From assembly GCA_035297265.1 (NCBI GenBank), contig DATGZH010000017.1, positions 62,001 through 126,000 of the forward strand: a DNA stretch of 64,000 bases, read 5' to 3'. The translations under genes and the position numbers were made by a program. The notes below the pieces were generated by a model. The model was not told where the DNA came from. It was given only the letters and a program-made list of their open reading frames with translations, and did not search any database. This DNA comes from DATGZH01 sp035297265. GTDB lineage: Bacteria; Actinomycetota; Acidimicrobiia; Acidimicrobiales; RAAP-2. Positions 32,982 to 41,308 of this stretch are shown here, piece by piece (position 1 is the first letter of the stretch; every line of letters begins with the position of its first letter).

Positions 32982-33035
32982 GGCACCAATTCTGACAGAT
33001 GCCGGCATCGCCGCCAGGCGCGATAATTCCTGGTG
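32982..33035. promoter_or_regulatory. Bidirectional promoter between paralogs C and D
   Basis: Only 54 bp separate the two divergent start codons. GATAAT (33022-33027, + strand) lies 8 nt before the ATG of D, and CAGAAT (32994-32989, - strand) lies 7 nt before that of C. Neither gene has a ribosome binding site, so both messages are probably leaderless and the two promoters share all upstream DNA. Confidence 0.45.
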
Positions 33036-33983
33036 ATGGACGCGCCGATTGAGGCACCCGAGCGCCTGCCCTCGTACCGAGCATCGGATCGAGACCGTGA
33101 CCTCGCTCTCGACTTCCTGAACGCCGGGGTCGCGGAAGGTCGACTGACCCCCGAACAGCACGGTGCGCGAACGGACGACATCCTCCGGGCGAAGACCTTC
33201 GGCGACCTCGACAACGTCATCAAGGATCTCACCGATTACCGCTTCGCGACCTCACCCGACGTGCCGAGGCGAAAGCTGCGTCCCGCGGTGCTCGCGATCG
33301 CGCTCTCGGGCGCTCTGGCGCTCGGCGCGCTGCTGTTCGCCCTCGTGCTCGTGCTCAGCCGAGGCACGCCTTCGGTCACCGTGGTGGTCCACAACCGTCT
33401 GGAGCCCCCACCGACCACGGCGGTCCCTCGACCGGTGGCCAACGCCGGAGCATTCTGCACCCAGCTCGACGAGGCCCGCGCCACCAATCCGGGGCTCCCG
33501 TCCGAGTCGGCCGTCGGACCGCCGGCCAGCTACCAGGCGGCGCTCAGCCAGTGGCAGAGCTACACCTCGACGGATCCTTCGTTCCCCCAGGACGTCTACA
33601 CCGTGCAGAGTGTGATGAACGCCTCCAAGACGATGAACGCCCTCCTGCAGTCCAACGGCAGACCGCCTTCGCCGACGTGTCTCTCGGCCTACGACAGCAA
33701 TTTCATGTGGCTCCCGGCCGCACAGGCGAGCACCGCCGCGTCGGCCATCAGCCTCCAGGTCATCGACGCCAACGATTTCGTCGTGGCGGCACGGTCCCCG
33801 TCGGGGACGTGCTGGCTCGAAGCAACCGTCAATTCCCCTTCCCTCTATAAGAGGTTCGCGCTCTCTCAGGGCAGGGGGCCGACGTTCTTCGCCGACACGA
33901 ACGGTCGCCCCTGCTCGGTGACCGGGGCCTCGACCATTGCCCTTTGGCAACCGGGCCCCCTGCCGGTGCAACTCGCCACCTGA
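33036..33983 (+). CDS. DUF1707-like membrane protein with four-cysteine outer domain (paralog D)
   Basis: This 315-residue paralog has the DUF1707-like core YRASDRDRDLALDFLNAGVAEGRLTPEQHGAR, a membrane helix (LAIALSGALALGALLFALVLVLS) and an outer domain with CLSAYDSNFMW, ARSPSGTCW and the CSV ending. It keeps all four cysteines. The ATG at 33036 follows an in-frame GTG at 33033; the -10 spacing favours the ATG. It shares its upstream DNA with paralog C. It is the most compact copy and may best represent the ancestral domain. The function is unknown. Confidence 0.85.
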   Translation: MDAPIEAPERLPSYRASDRDRDLALDFLNAGVAEGRLTPEQHGARTDDILRAKTFGDLDNVIKDLTDYRFATSPDVPRRKLRPAVLAIALSGALALGALLFALVLVLSRGTPSVTVVVHNRLEPPPTTAVPRPVANAGAFCTQLDEARATNPGLPSESAVGPPASYQAALSQWQSYTSTDPSFPQDVYTVQSVMNASKTMNALLQSNGRPPSPTCLSAYDSNFMWLPAAQASTAASAISLQVIDANDFVVAARSPSGTCWLEATVNSPSLYKRFALSQGRGPTFFADTNGRPCSVTGASTIALWQPGPLPVQLAT

Positions 33984-34009
33984 CGGGCGATCCCTCGGCC
34001 AAAGGAACG

Positions 34010-34864
34010 ATGCCGAACGCCTTCGCGGAGCCTGTGTCAGGCTGCAGTGTGGCCAACCTGGCCGACGTCGCGGCGAAGCTCAACGAAGCGGTCGACGCCC
34101 GCACGACAGCCATCGGCGACGCGCTCGGGGCTCTTGAGCGCTCGGAGCTCCTGGGCCCGAGCTCGCTCCCCGGCTGGAGCCGACTCACCATCGCCTGCCA
34201 TCTCCGCTACGGCGCACAGTCATTGACCCGTATGACGGCCGACGCCCTCGCCGGCCGGCCCACCTCGTACTACCCGCTCGGTCGGGATGTTCAGCGGCCG
34301 GCCACGCTGGTGCCCGGCCCGGACGAGACACCGACCGCCGTCGTGGGGTCGCTCGGGGAGGTGAGCGCCGCGCTCGCAGACAGGTGGCGGCGCCTGGACC
34401 CGACCGACTGGAACCGCGGTGTCCTCGAGCCGGAGGGCCAGGCCGACCTCGGCCGCACCTCGCTCGCCGCCCTCGTCCTCCTCCGGCTCACCGAGGTCGA
34501 GGTGCACAGCACCGACCTCGACCTCGGCCTCCCCGAGTGGAGCGAGCTCTTCGTGTCCACCACCCTGCCGTTCCGCCTCGGATGGCTGGCCACCCGCCGG
34601 AGCAACCACCGACAGGTGGACGAGACCCTCCGGGGCTCGTGGCTCCTGCGGGCCGCCGACGGGCCGACCTGGTTCGTGACCGTGACCGACGACGGCGTGC
34701 AGAGTGCGCCCGCCGACGACGGGGAGGCGGCCGACGCCACGATCGAGGGACGGGGGCGAGACCTCCTGGCCCTGCTGCTCGGGCGCCCACCGGCCGGCGC
34801 CCTCGCCGTCCGGGGCGACGCGGCCTTGGCCGCCGCCTTCGGCCGGGCCTTCCCCGGGCCCTGA
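34010..34864 (+). CDS. Maleylpyruvate isomerase-family (mycothiol-dependent-like) protein
   Basis: This 284-residue protein has the DinB/MDMPI N-terminal helix bundle with SLPGWSRLTIACHLRYGAQSL, the metal-binding His motif, and VLLRLTEVEVHSTDLDLGL, the second His motif. The C-terminal half (GSWLLRAADGPTWFVTVTDDG) is the MDMPI C-terminal sterol-carrier-like fold. Such proteins use mycothiol as co-substrate in isomerisation or conjugation. ATG 34010 has AAAGGA 3 bp upstream. It directly precedes the mycothiol-dependent formaldehyde dehydrogenase gene, so both belong to thiol chemistry of the cell. The substrate is unknown. Confidence 0.85.
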   Translation: MPNAFAEPVSGCSVANLADVAAKLNEAVDARTTAIGDALGALERSELLGPSSLPGWSRLTIACHLRYGAQSLTRMTADALAGRPTSYYPLGRDVQRPATLVPGPDETPTAVVGSLGEVSAALADRWRRLDPTDWNRGVLEPEGQADLGRTSLAALVLLRLTEVEVHSTDLDLGLPEWSELFVSTTLPFRLGWLATRRSNHRQVDETLRGSWLLRAADGPTWFVTVTDDGVQSAPADDGEAADATIEGRGRDLLALLLGRPPAGALAVRGDAALAAAFGRAFPGP

Positions 34865-34945
34865 CGACGGCCGTCGGCGCGGAACGGCTCGAGCGGCCCG
34901 GCCTACATTGACGGGCGGCCGGACCGAGACGCAGGAGGAGGCGCC

Positions 34946-36031
34946 GTGGCGAACGAGGTACGCGGGGTGGTGGCGAAGGCCAAGAGCGCACCGGTGACGC
35001 TCGAGACCGTGCTCGTGCCGTCACCGGGCCCCGGGGAGGCGGTCGTGCGCGTGCAGGCCTGCGGCGTGTGCCATACCGACCTCCACTACCGGGAGGGGGG
35101 CATCAACGACGACTTCCCGTTCCTCCTCGGCCACGAGGCCGCCGGCGTGGTGGAGGAGGTCGGCCCAGACGTCACGTCGGTGGCCCCCGGCGACTTCGTC
35201 GTCCTCAACTGGCGGGCCGTCTGCGGCGAGTGCCGGGCCTGTCGGCGGGGCCGCCCCTGGTACTGCTTCGCCACGCACAACGCGACCCAGAAGATGACCC
35301 TTGCCGACGGTACGCCGCTCTCGCCGGCCCTCGGCATCGGGGCCTTCGCCGAGAAGACGCTGGTGGCCGCCGGCCAGTGCACGAAGGTGGACGAACGGGC
35401 CCGGCCCGAGGCGGCCGGTCTGCTCGGCTGCGGGGTGATGGCCGGCCTCGGGGCGGCCATGTTCACCGGCGAGGTCGGCCGGGGCGACTCGGTGGCCGTC
35501 TTCGGCTGTGGTGGCGTGGGCTGCGCCGCGGTGGCGGGCTCGGTCCTCGCCGGCGCGGCCAAGGTCATCGGCGTCGACCTCGACCCCCGCAAGCTCGAAC
35601 TGGCCCGGCAGTTCGGGGCCACCGACGTGGTCGACGCCGGTCAGACCGACCCGATCGAGGCCGTCCGTTCGCTCACCGGCGGCAACGGGGCCGACGTGTG
35701 CATCGAGGCGGTGGGTCGGCCCGAGGTGATGGCCCAGGCCTTCTACGCTCGGGACCTCGCCGGCACCCTGGTCCAGGTGGGGGTGCCCACCCCCGACATG
35801 CGGGTCGACCTCCCGATGATCGACTTCTTCGGTCGGGGCGGGCGCCTGATGCCCAGCTGGTACGGGGACTGCCTGCCCTCGCGGGACTTCCCGCTCCTGA
35901 TCGACCTCTACCTCCAGGGCCGCCTCGATCTCGACCGCTTCGTCAGCGAGACCATCGGCCTCGGCGACGTGGAGGAGGCCTTCCACCGCATGGAGCGGGG
36001 CGAGGTCCTCCGCTCGGTCGTGGTCGTCTGA
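34946..36031 (+). CDS. mscR: S-(hydroxymethyl)mycothiol dehydrogenase
   Basis: This 361-residue zinc MDR enzyme oxidises the formaldehyde-mycothiol adduct with NAD, so it detoxifies formaldehyde. Diagnostic segments are ACGVCHTDLHYREGGIND (catalytic zinc Cys), LLGHEAAGVVEEVG, NWRAVCGECRACRRGRPWYC (structural-zinc cysteines), THNATQKMTL and AVFGCGGVGCAAVAG. These match MscR/AdhE2 throughout, not generic alcohol dehydrogenases. CAGGAGGAGG precedes the GTG. It follows a DinB-fold mycothiol-linked protein on the same strand and supports mycothiol as the organism's main thiol. Confidence 0.95.
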   Translation: MANEVRGVVAKAKSAPVTLETVLVPSPGPGEAVVRVQACGVCHTDLHYREGGINDDFPFLLGHEAAGVVEEVGPDVTSVAPGDFVVLNWRAVCGECRACRRGRPWYCFATHNATQKMTLADGTPLSPALGIGAFAEKTLVAAGQCTKVDERARPEAAGLLGCGVMAGLGAAMFTGEVGRGDSVAVFGCGGVGCAAVAGSVLAGAAKVIGVDLDPRKLELARQFGATDVVDAGQTDPIEAVRSLTGGNGADVCIEAVGRPEVMAQAFYARDLAGTLVQVGVPTPDMRVDLPMIDFFGRGGRLMPSWYGDCLPSRDFPLLIDLYLQGRLDLDRFVSETIGLGDVEEAFHRMERGEVLRSVVVV

Positions 36032-36158
36032 GAAGCCCGGCTCGCCCCTCGTGCTCCCCGACCAGGTGGCGTAGCGCGCCGTCGCCCCCTAGCGTCGGGG
36101 CGCCGTCCGGGGGGCTCCGGCCCGCGAACGGCAACCCGATCGAGCGTGGAGGAGACCG

Positions 36159-36515
36159 ATGGCGCTTCGCATGTCGTGCATCGCGGTCGACGCCCACGAC
36201 CCGCCGCGGCTGGCGACATTCTGGTCCGAGGCGCTCGGCTGGCCGATGAACGTCGGTGACGACGGCGACGTCGAGGTCTGGACCGAGGGCGCACCCGGCG
36301 TCCCGATCCTCTTCCTGAAGGTGCCCGAGGACAAGGCGGTGAAGAACCGGCTGCACATCGACCTCTCGCCCGACGACCAGGCGGCCGAGGTGGCCCGGCT
36401 AGAGGACCTCGGGGCCACCCGCACCTCGATCGGCCAGACCGGCGAGGAGTCCTGGGTGGTCCTCGCCGATCCGGAAGGCAATGAGTTCTGCGTACTGGCA
36501 CCCGAGGAGGTCTGA
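36159..36515 (+). CDS. VOC-superfamily glyoxalase-like protein
   Basis: This 118-residue protein has the paired beta-alpha-beta-beta-beta folds of the vicinal oxygen chelate family. It contains DPPRLATFWSEALGWPMNV, the strand segment NRLHIDLSPDDQAAEVARLEDLGA and VLADPEGNEFCVLAPEE, a conserved ending with metal-binding Glu. GTGGAGGAGACCG precedes the ATG. It lies 3 bp before an enoyl-CoA hydratase gene, so the two are probably co-transcribed. The substrate is unknown; VOC proteins include dioxygenases, epimerases and lyases. Confidence 0.88.
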   Translation: MALRMSCIAVDAHDPPRLATFWSEALGWPMNVGDDGDVEVWTEGAPGVPILFLKVPEDKAVKNRLHIDLSPDDQAAEVARLEDLGATRTSIGQTGEESWVVLADPEGNEFCVLAPEEV

Positions 36516-36518
36516 GCT

Positions 36519-37331
36519 GTGCCCGTCCACTACGAACCGGGTGACGACCACGTCGTCCTCATCACCATCGACCGACCCGAGGCTCGCAACTCGATGGACA
36601 TGGAGCACTTCTTCCAGCTCCGCTCGTCCTGGGAGCGCTTCGACGCCGAAGACGACATGTGGGTGGCGATCATCACCGGCGTGGGCCCCGACTTCTGCGT
36701 CGGCGCCGACCTCAAAACCTACATCCCCCAGATCACCGAGCTCCAGCGCAAGATGGGCGCCGGTCAGCGCCCCGAGGAGATCGGCGGTTACAAGCTGGAC
36801 GACGGCGTGAAGGCCGTCCTTCGCGGCGTGAACATCTACAAGCCGATCATCGCCGCGGTGAACGGGACGTGCGTGGCCGGTGGCATGGAGATGCTGGGGG
36901 GCACCGACATCCGCGTGGCTTCGGACACCGCCACGTTCGCGGTCATGGAGCCGAAGCGCGGGCTGTTCGCCGGCGGCGGGACGACCGTGCGCCTCCCCCG
37001 CCAGATCCCGTTCCCCCAGGCGATGGAGTTCCTGCTCTGTGCCGACCGGATCCCGGCCAATCGGGCCTTCGAGATGGGTCTCCTGAACGAGGTGACCACG
37101 CCCGAGCGGCTGATGGAACGGGCCTACGACTACGCCCACCGCATCACGGTCAACGGCCCCCTCGCCGTGCGCAAGACCAAGGAGTCCGTGCTCCGCGGCT
37201 GGCTCACGACGATGAAGGAGGCCTACAAGATCGAGTCCGAGATCTCGAACGAGGTCTTCTCGAGCGAGGACGCCCAAGAAGGGCCGAAGGCCTTCGCCGA
37301 GAAGCGCGCCCCCAACTGGAAGAACCGCTGA
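36519..37331 (+). CDS. Enoyl-CoA hydratase/isomerase
   Basis: This 270-residue crotonase-family protein has HVVLITIDRPEARNSMD, GVGPDFCVGADLKTYI (oxyanion-hole and CoA loop) and NGTCVAGGMEMLGGTDIRVASDTATFAVMEPKRGL. In that last region the catalytic Glu in MEPKRG is retained while the first active-site Glu position is uncertain. It hydrates or isomerises an enoyl-CoA. It follows the VOC gene closely. The next gene is convergent. It belongs with the acyl-CoA metabolism genes elsewhere in the window; the chain length is not determinable. Confidence 0.92.
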   Translation: MPVHYEPGDDHVVLITIDRPEARNSMDMEHFFQLRSSWERFDAEDDMWVAIITGVGPDFCVGADLKTYIPQITELQRKMGAGQRPEEIGGYKLDDGVKAVLRGVNIYKPIIAAVNGTCVAGGMEMLGGTDIRVASDTATFAVMEPKRGLFAGGGTTVRLPRQIPFPQAMEFLLCADRIPANRAFEMGLLNEVTTPERLMERAYDYAHRITVNGPLAVRKTKESVLRGWLTTMKEAYKIESEISNEVFSSEDAQEGPKAFAEKRAPNWKNR

Positions 37332-37350
37332 GGAGTTCGGCCTCGGCCCC

Positions 37351-39693
37351 TCAATAGGGGGCGTCGACCCAGGCCGTGCCGTCCCAGAAGCGGCGGGCCG
37401 TCCACTGCGCACCGTCCCAGTAGATGGCGCCGCCGTTGGCGTCACGCGGGTCGGGGTGCCAGCCGACGGTCAGCTCCTCGGGCGACGGGGCCACCGGGGA
37501 AGCGTCCACGGGTAGTGGAGTCGGCATGGTCGGTTCGACGGCCGCGGGCTCGGGCGCTCCGGCCATCGGTGCCGGTCCGGGCTGGAAAGCCGGCAGGGGT
37601 GGCAAAGCGAGCACGTCGGGCGATTCCGCCTCCACCGGCGTCACGGCTACCGGCTCGCCGGCGAGCGGCATGGCGGACGTCGGCATCGGTGCCAGCCCGT
37701 CTGATGGGGGCATGGCGGGAGCCGCTCCGTTCCCGTTGGCGGCGACGACCGGCGTCGGCAGCGGCGAGTGGTTCGATGGGTCGGCCGACGGCGCCATGGG
37801 CATCATCTCGACCGGCGGGGCCACCGGGGCCGGTGGCGTCATGGCGGCTCCGACCTCGGGCGTCGGTAGGGCGGTCGCGGATGGGCTGAGGGAGGGCATC
37901 TCCGCCGATGCCGGAACCTCGTGCGGCGTCGGCAGGGGCAGTGCCTCGGCCGAGACGGCCGCCTGGAGCGTCGCCTCTGGCGCGCCAACCGTCGGCGGGA
38001 CCGCCATGGGCGGCGTGGCCATCGGTGGCGCGGCCATCGGTGGTGCGGCCATCGGGGGGGCTGGCATCGGCGCGAGAGGCATCGGGGGCGGGGCCATCGG
38101 GGGCGGGGCCATCGGAGGGGCGGCCATTTGGGAGGGCGCCATCGGCACGGCGGGCACGGGCACGGCCACCATGCCCCCCGTCGGCTGGGCCACCACCTGC
38201 TGAGCCATTGGCAGGTAGGGCATCGCCGGCTGCGCCATTGGCGGGTAAGCCATCACCGGCTGTTCCGTGGGTGGATAAGGCACGGCCGGCTGTGCCATGG
38301 GTGGATAGGACACCGCTGGCTGCGCCATCGGCGGGTAGGCCATCACCGGCTGTTCCATGGGTGGATAGGCCATCGCCGGTGCGGCCATGGGTGGATAGGC
38401 CATCGCCGGTGCGGCCATGGCCGTCATGTCCATAGGGGCGGCGGCAACCGGAGCCGGAGCCATCATCGGGGGTGCCGGCAGCGGGGCCATGGGCGGCGGC
38501 ATGACCTCGGGGGTCACGGTTTCGGGACCGAGGTTGATGGGCGGCAGCGCCGCACCCGAGGCGAGGGCCGGCATGAGTCCGGGCACTGCGGCCGCTTCGT
38601 CGTCGGAACGGAAGGCCGGGAGTGGGTCGCCGAGCGATTCGAGCGCCGGCTCGGGCTTGGGAGCCATTTCGGGATCGGGCACGTGGACGACCGCCGGCGT
38701 CACCGGCGCATCTTTCTGGAATGGGGGCAGCGAATCCCCGAGGTCATCGCTGGAGCCGTTGGCTTGACTCGCCGCCGCCGCGGCAGCGGAGCGGCCGTTG
38801 GTCGACGACGGACCGGCCGGCAGGGCGGCGACGGCGGTCGGGGGCGCAGGCGACGTCAGGGCTTCTTCAGGGATGCGCCTCGGTACCCAGTCCTCGCGCA
38901 CGGGCACGGGTGGTGGTGGAGCACCCAGGCCATCGGGATCCCCGGGTGCTGATGTCGGCGCCCCTCCCGGTCCGACGGGCTGGCCGGCCGCGTCGACGGC
39001 CCCACCGCCAGGAGGTGCGCCCACGGCCCCCGGGTAGGGGGTGCCCCGGCGACGGAGCAGCAGCGCGCCCAAGACGATCATGAGCGCCGCCGCGGCGACA
39101 CAACCGACGATCAACAACGTGTTGCTGCTACTCCCCGTCGGGATGACCGCGGCCTGTCGGACAGCGATGCTCTCGTACTGCGCAAGGGGCAGCGCGGTGG
39201 CCGGGCTGAGCTCCACCTCGGGCATGTAGTTGCCGTTCTGCCACACCATCACGTTCGTCGTGGTCGTCGAGTTGGCCGGGTGACAGGTGACGAGGATCGA
39301 GTCCGGGATCACCGGGTAACTGCCGCTCGAGACGATGACCGCCCCCGAGCCGCACCACAGCGTGGCGAGATCGGTGGCCCGGGGGTACGGGTAGCCCGGG
39401 TCGTCCATGATCGTGATCTTGAGCTTCGCCGCGCCGTTCGGCGCGGTGAACGCCTCGGTGGCGCTGTACGCAGCACTCGCGCCGGGCGTCGGCCCGAACT
39501 GCGGGTCGGTCCATCCCAGGACCGGGCTCTTCAGGATGAGCGCATCGAGGGTCGCGTTGCCCGACGCCCCGGCCGGCCCGGCGGCCAGGCACAGGGCAGC
39601 ACAGATCAACAGGCCCGCTGGGACCGCCCGCCATGCCTTTCCGCCGCGCTGCAACCCGTGACGGTGGCCTCGGAACCCCTCCGTTCCTTCCAC
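37351..39693 (-). CDS. Secreted/membrane protein with Pro-Met repeats and C-terminal DUF2510 domain
   Basis: This 780-residue protein starts with a signal segment (AVPAGLLICAALCLAAGPAGASG), then an outer domain of about 120 residues with two Cys (TLWCGSG, VTCHPA), a membrane helix (LIVGCVAAAALMIVLGALLLRRR) and a long low-complexity tail. The tail holds seven 10-residue units like AQPAMAYPPM, a block of APPM-like pentapeptides, and ends with GWHPDPRDANGGAIYWDGAQWTARRFWDG, a DUF2510 motif. The tail is predicted cytoplasmic and disordered. A leaderless GTG at 39693 is favoured by TAGCAT 8 nt upstream. DUF2510 tails occur in actinobacterial membrane proteins; the function is unknown. Confidence 0.8.
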   Translation of the reverse strand: MEGTEGFRGHRHGLQRGGKAWRAVPAGLLICAALCLAAGPAGASGNATLDALILKSPVLGWTDPQFGPTPGASAAYSATEAFTAPNGAAKLKITIMDDPGYPYPRATDLATLWCGSGAVIVSSGSYPVIPDSILVTCHPANSTTTTNVMVWQNGNYMPEVELSPATALPLAQYESIAVRQAAVIPTGSSSNTLLIVGCVAAAALMIVLGALLLRRRGTPYPGAVGAPPGGGAVDAAGQPVGPGGAPTSAPGDPDGLGAPPPPVPVREDWVPRRIPEEALTSPAPPTAVAALPAGPSSTNGRSAAAAAASQANGSSDDLGDSLPPFQKDAPVTPAVVHVPDPEMAPKPEPALESLGDPLPAFRSDDEAAAVPGLMPALASGAALPPINLGPETVTPEVMPPPMAPLPAPPMMAPAPVAAAPMDMTAMAAPAMAYPPMAAPAMAYPPMEQPVMAYPPMAQPAVSYPPMAQPAVPYPPTEQPVMAYPPMAQPAMPYLPMAQQVVAQPTGGMVAVPVPAVPMAPSQMAAPPMAPPPMAPPPMPLAPMPAPPMAAPPMAAPPMATPPMAVPPTVGAPEATLQAAVSAEALPLPTPHEVPASAEMPSLSPSATALPTPEVGAAMTPPAPVAPPVEMMPMAPSADPSNHSPLPTPVVAANGNGAAPAMPPSDGLAPMPTSAMPLAGEPVAVTPVEAESPDVLALPPLPAFQPGPAPMAGAPEPAAVEPTMPTPLPVDASPVAPSPEELTVGWHPDPRDANGGAIYWDGAQWTARRFWDGTAWVDAPY
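38003..38130 (-). repeat. 15-bp coding repeat (APPM pentapeptides)
   Basis: On the minus strand the sequence encodes consecutive APPM(A/P)-like pentapeptides in the tail of the DUF2510 protein. The 15-bp unit has several near-identical copies such as ggcgcggccatcggt on the + strand. It is a coding minisatellite prone to slippage. Confidence 0.75.
38204..38413 (-). repeat. Seven 30-bp coding repeats (decapeptide AxPAMAYPPM)
   Basis: Units start at 38204, 38234, 38264, 38294, 38324, 38354 and 38384. Each encodes a variant of a ten-residue Pro/Met/Tyr unit. They are clearly in frame, so the array is part of the protein and not a CRISPR. Copy number may vary between strains. Confidence 0.85.
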
Positions 39694-39789
39694 CAGGCTC
39701 GATGCTAGACGGGCCTCGCCCAAGATGACAGCCGGCCTCCCGAGGCCCCGGACAGGCCCCGCCACGTGGGCCGATAGCGTCCGGCGGCG

Positions 39790-41259
39790 GTGGAGCGCTG
39801 CGACGAGTGCGGCTATCGGGACGCCGGCCCGAGGATGGAGCTGGGCCCCGCCCTCCTGGCCGGCGCCAGTCGGCTGGCCGAGGTGCTCGGGTCCCGGCCG
39901 GTCGGCGACCTACGGGCCCGTCCGGTCGACGGTGTCTGGTCGGGCCTCGAGTACGGGTGTCACGTCCGCGACGTGCTCGCTGTCCAGCGGGAACGGATCG
40001 CCCTCGCCCTCGCCGTCGACCGGCCGTCCTTCGCCCCCATGCGTCGCGAGGAACGCGTGGCCGAGGAGCACTACAACGAGCAGGAGCCGTCAGTCGTGGC
40101 GAGGGAGCTGCGGGCCGCGGCCGAGGCGCTGGCCGGACAGTTGGCCGGACTCGACGACGGCCAGTGGCAACGCGTCGGCGAGTACCACTGGCCCACGACG
40201 GCCTGGCGCGACGTCGAGTGGATCGCCCGCCACACCCTCCACGAGGAGCGCCACCACCTCGTCGACGTCCAGCGACTCCTGGCGGCACTCGACCGCCGGG
40301 CCGTCGTCGCGACCTGGTCGCTGCGGCCGGCCGGATCCAGCGACGCGGCGGCGGTCGCCGACGTGTTCCTCGCCGCCCGGGCCGAGATGACCTACCTGCC
40401 GGACCTCCACACCGAGGAGGACACCCGCCGCTATCTGGCCGAGATCGTCCTCCCCACGTGCACGGTGGCCGTCGCCCAGCGGGACGGGTCGGTCGAGGGC
40501 TTCGCCGCGCTCACCGACGACGTCCTCCACCACCTCTATGTCCACCCTCGCTCGCAGGGCCGCGGGGCGGGACTCCGCCTCCTGCGGTGGGCCAAGCGGG
40601 TGGCCTCCGCCGGCTTCACCCTCTGGGTGTTCCAGGAGAACCACCGGGCCCTCGACTTCTACCGCCGCCGCGGCCTCGTCGAGGTCCGCCGGACCGACGG
40701 GCGCGGCAACGAGGAGGGGCTGCCCGACGTGCTGATGGACTGCCGGCCCGACCGGCCCGGTGACCCCGACGCCCTCGGGTGGGCGGGCGACACGCTCGCC
40801 TTCGCCCCGGCCGCCCCCGACCGCCCCCCGGCCAGCGACCTCCTCGCGGCGACGACCGCCGAGCTCGACGAGCTCTACGCGGGGGCCGTCGAGGGCCGCA
40901 CCGGGCCCGACCTCCACCTGTCCCAGCTCGTGGTGCCAGACGGCCTCTACCTCGTCGCCCGCCGAGATGGGTTGCCCGTCGCCGGCACGGGGCTCCGGCG
41001 TCTCGGCAACGACGTGGCCGAGATCAAGCGGATGTACGTCCTCCCCGGGGAGCGCCACCGGGGACTGGGCGGCCGCCTCCTCGGCGCACTCGAGGAGGCG
41101 GCCGTGGATCTCGGCTACCGCCGGCTGCGGCTCGACACCGGCCCCCGGCAGCCGCACGCCATCGCCCTCTACGAGCGGGCCGGCTACGGGGCGATCGAGG
41201 ACTACAACGGGAGCCAGCTCGCCTCGTTCTGGGGCGAGAAGGTGCTCCCGACCAGCTGA
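39790..41259 (+). CDS. Fusion protein: DinB-like domain plus two GNAT acetyltransferase domains
   Basis: This 489-residue protein has three parts. Residues 1-175 form a DinB-like bundle starting with a CDECGYR zinc-knuckle-like motif and carrying HTLHEERHHLVDVQRLL. Residues 175-320 are a GNAT domain with LHHLYVHPRSQGRGAGLRLL, the acetyl-CoA-binding motif RSQGRGAG, then ALDFYRRRGL. Residues 345-489 are a second GNAT with KRMYVLPGERHRGLGGRLL and ALYERAGYGAIEDYNG. Both acetyl-CoA loops look intact. TAGCGT lies 9 nt before the GTG. The substrate is unknown; a metal-bound thiol substrate acetylated in two steps is one idea. Confidence 0.88.
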   Translation: MERCDECGYRDAGPRMELGPALLAGASRLAEVLGSRPVGDLRARPVDGVWSGLEYGCHVRDVLAVQRERIALALAVDRPSFAPMRREERVAEEHYNEQEPSVVARELRAAAEALAGQLAGLDDGQWQRVGEYHWPTTAWRDVEWIARHTLHEERHHLVDVQRLLAALDRRAVVATWSLRPAGSSDAAAVADVFLAARAEMTYLPDLHTEEDTRRYLAEIVLPTCTVAVAQRDGSVEGFAALTDDVLHHLYVHPRSQGRGAGLRLLRWAKRVASAGFTLWVFQENHRALDFYRRRGLVEVRRTDGRGNEEGLPDVLMDCRPDRPGDPDALGWAGDTLAFAPAAPDRPPASDLLAATTAELDELYAGAVEGRTGPDLHLSQLVVPDGLYLVARRDGLPVAGTGLRRLGNDVAEIKRMYVLPGERHRGLGGRLLGALEEAAVDLGYRRLRLDTGPRQPHAIALYERAGYGAIEDYNGSQLASFWGEKVLPTS

Positions 41260-41308
41260 GCCGCACCGCCGCGAGGACGGGGCGGAGCCGGCGTGCAACG
41301 ATCCGCGG

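Noticed and set aside
38204..38413. Possible CRISPR or repeat array between two genes
   Set aside because: The seven 30-bp units are in frame within one protein and have no unique spacers; they code for AxPAMAYPPM repeats.
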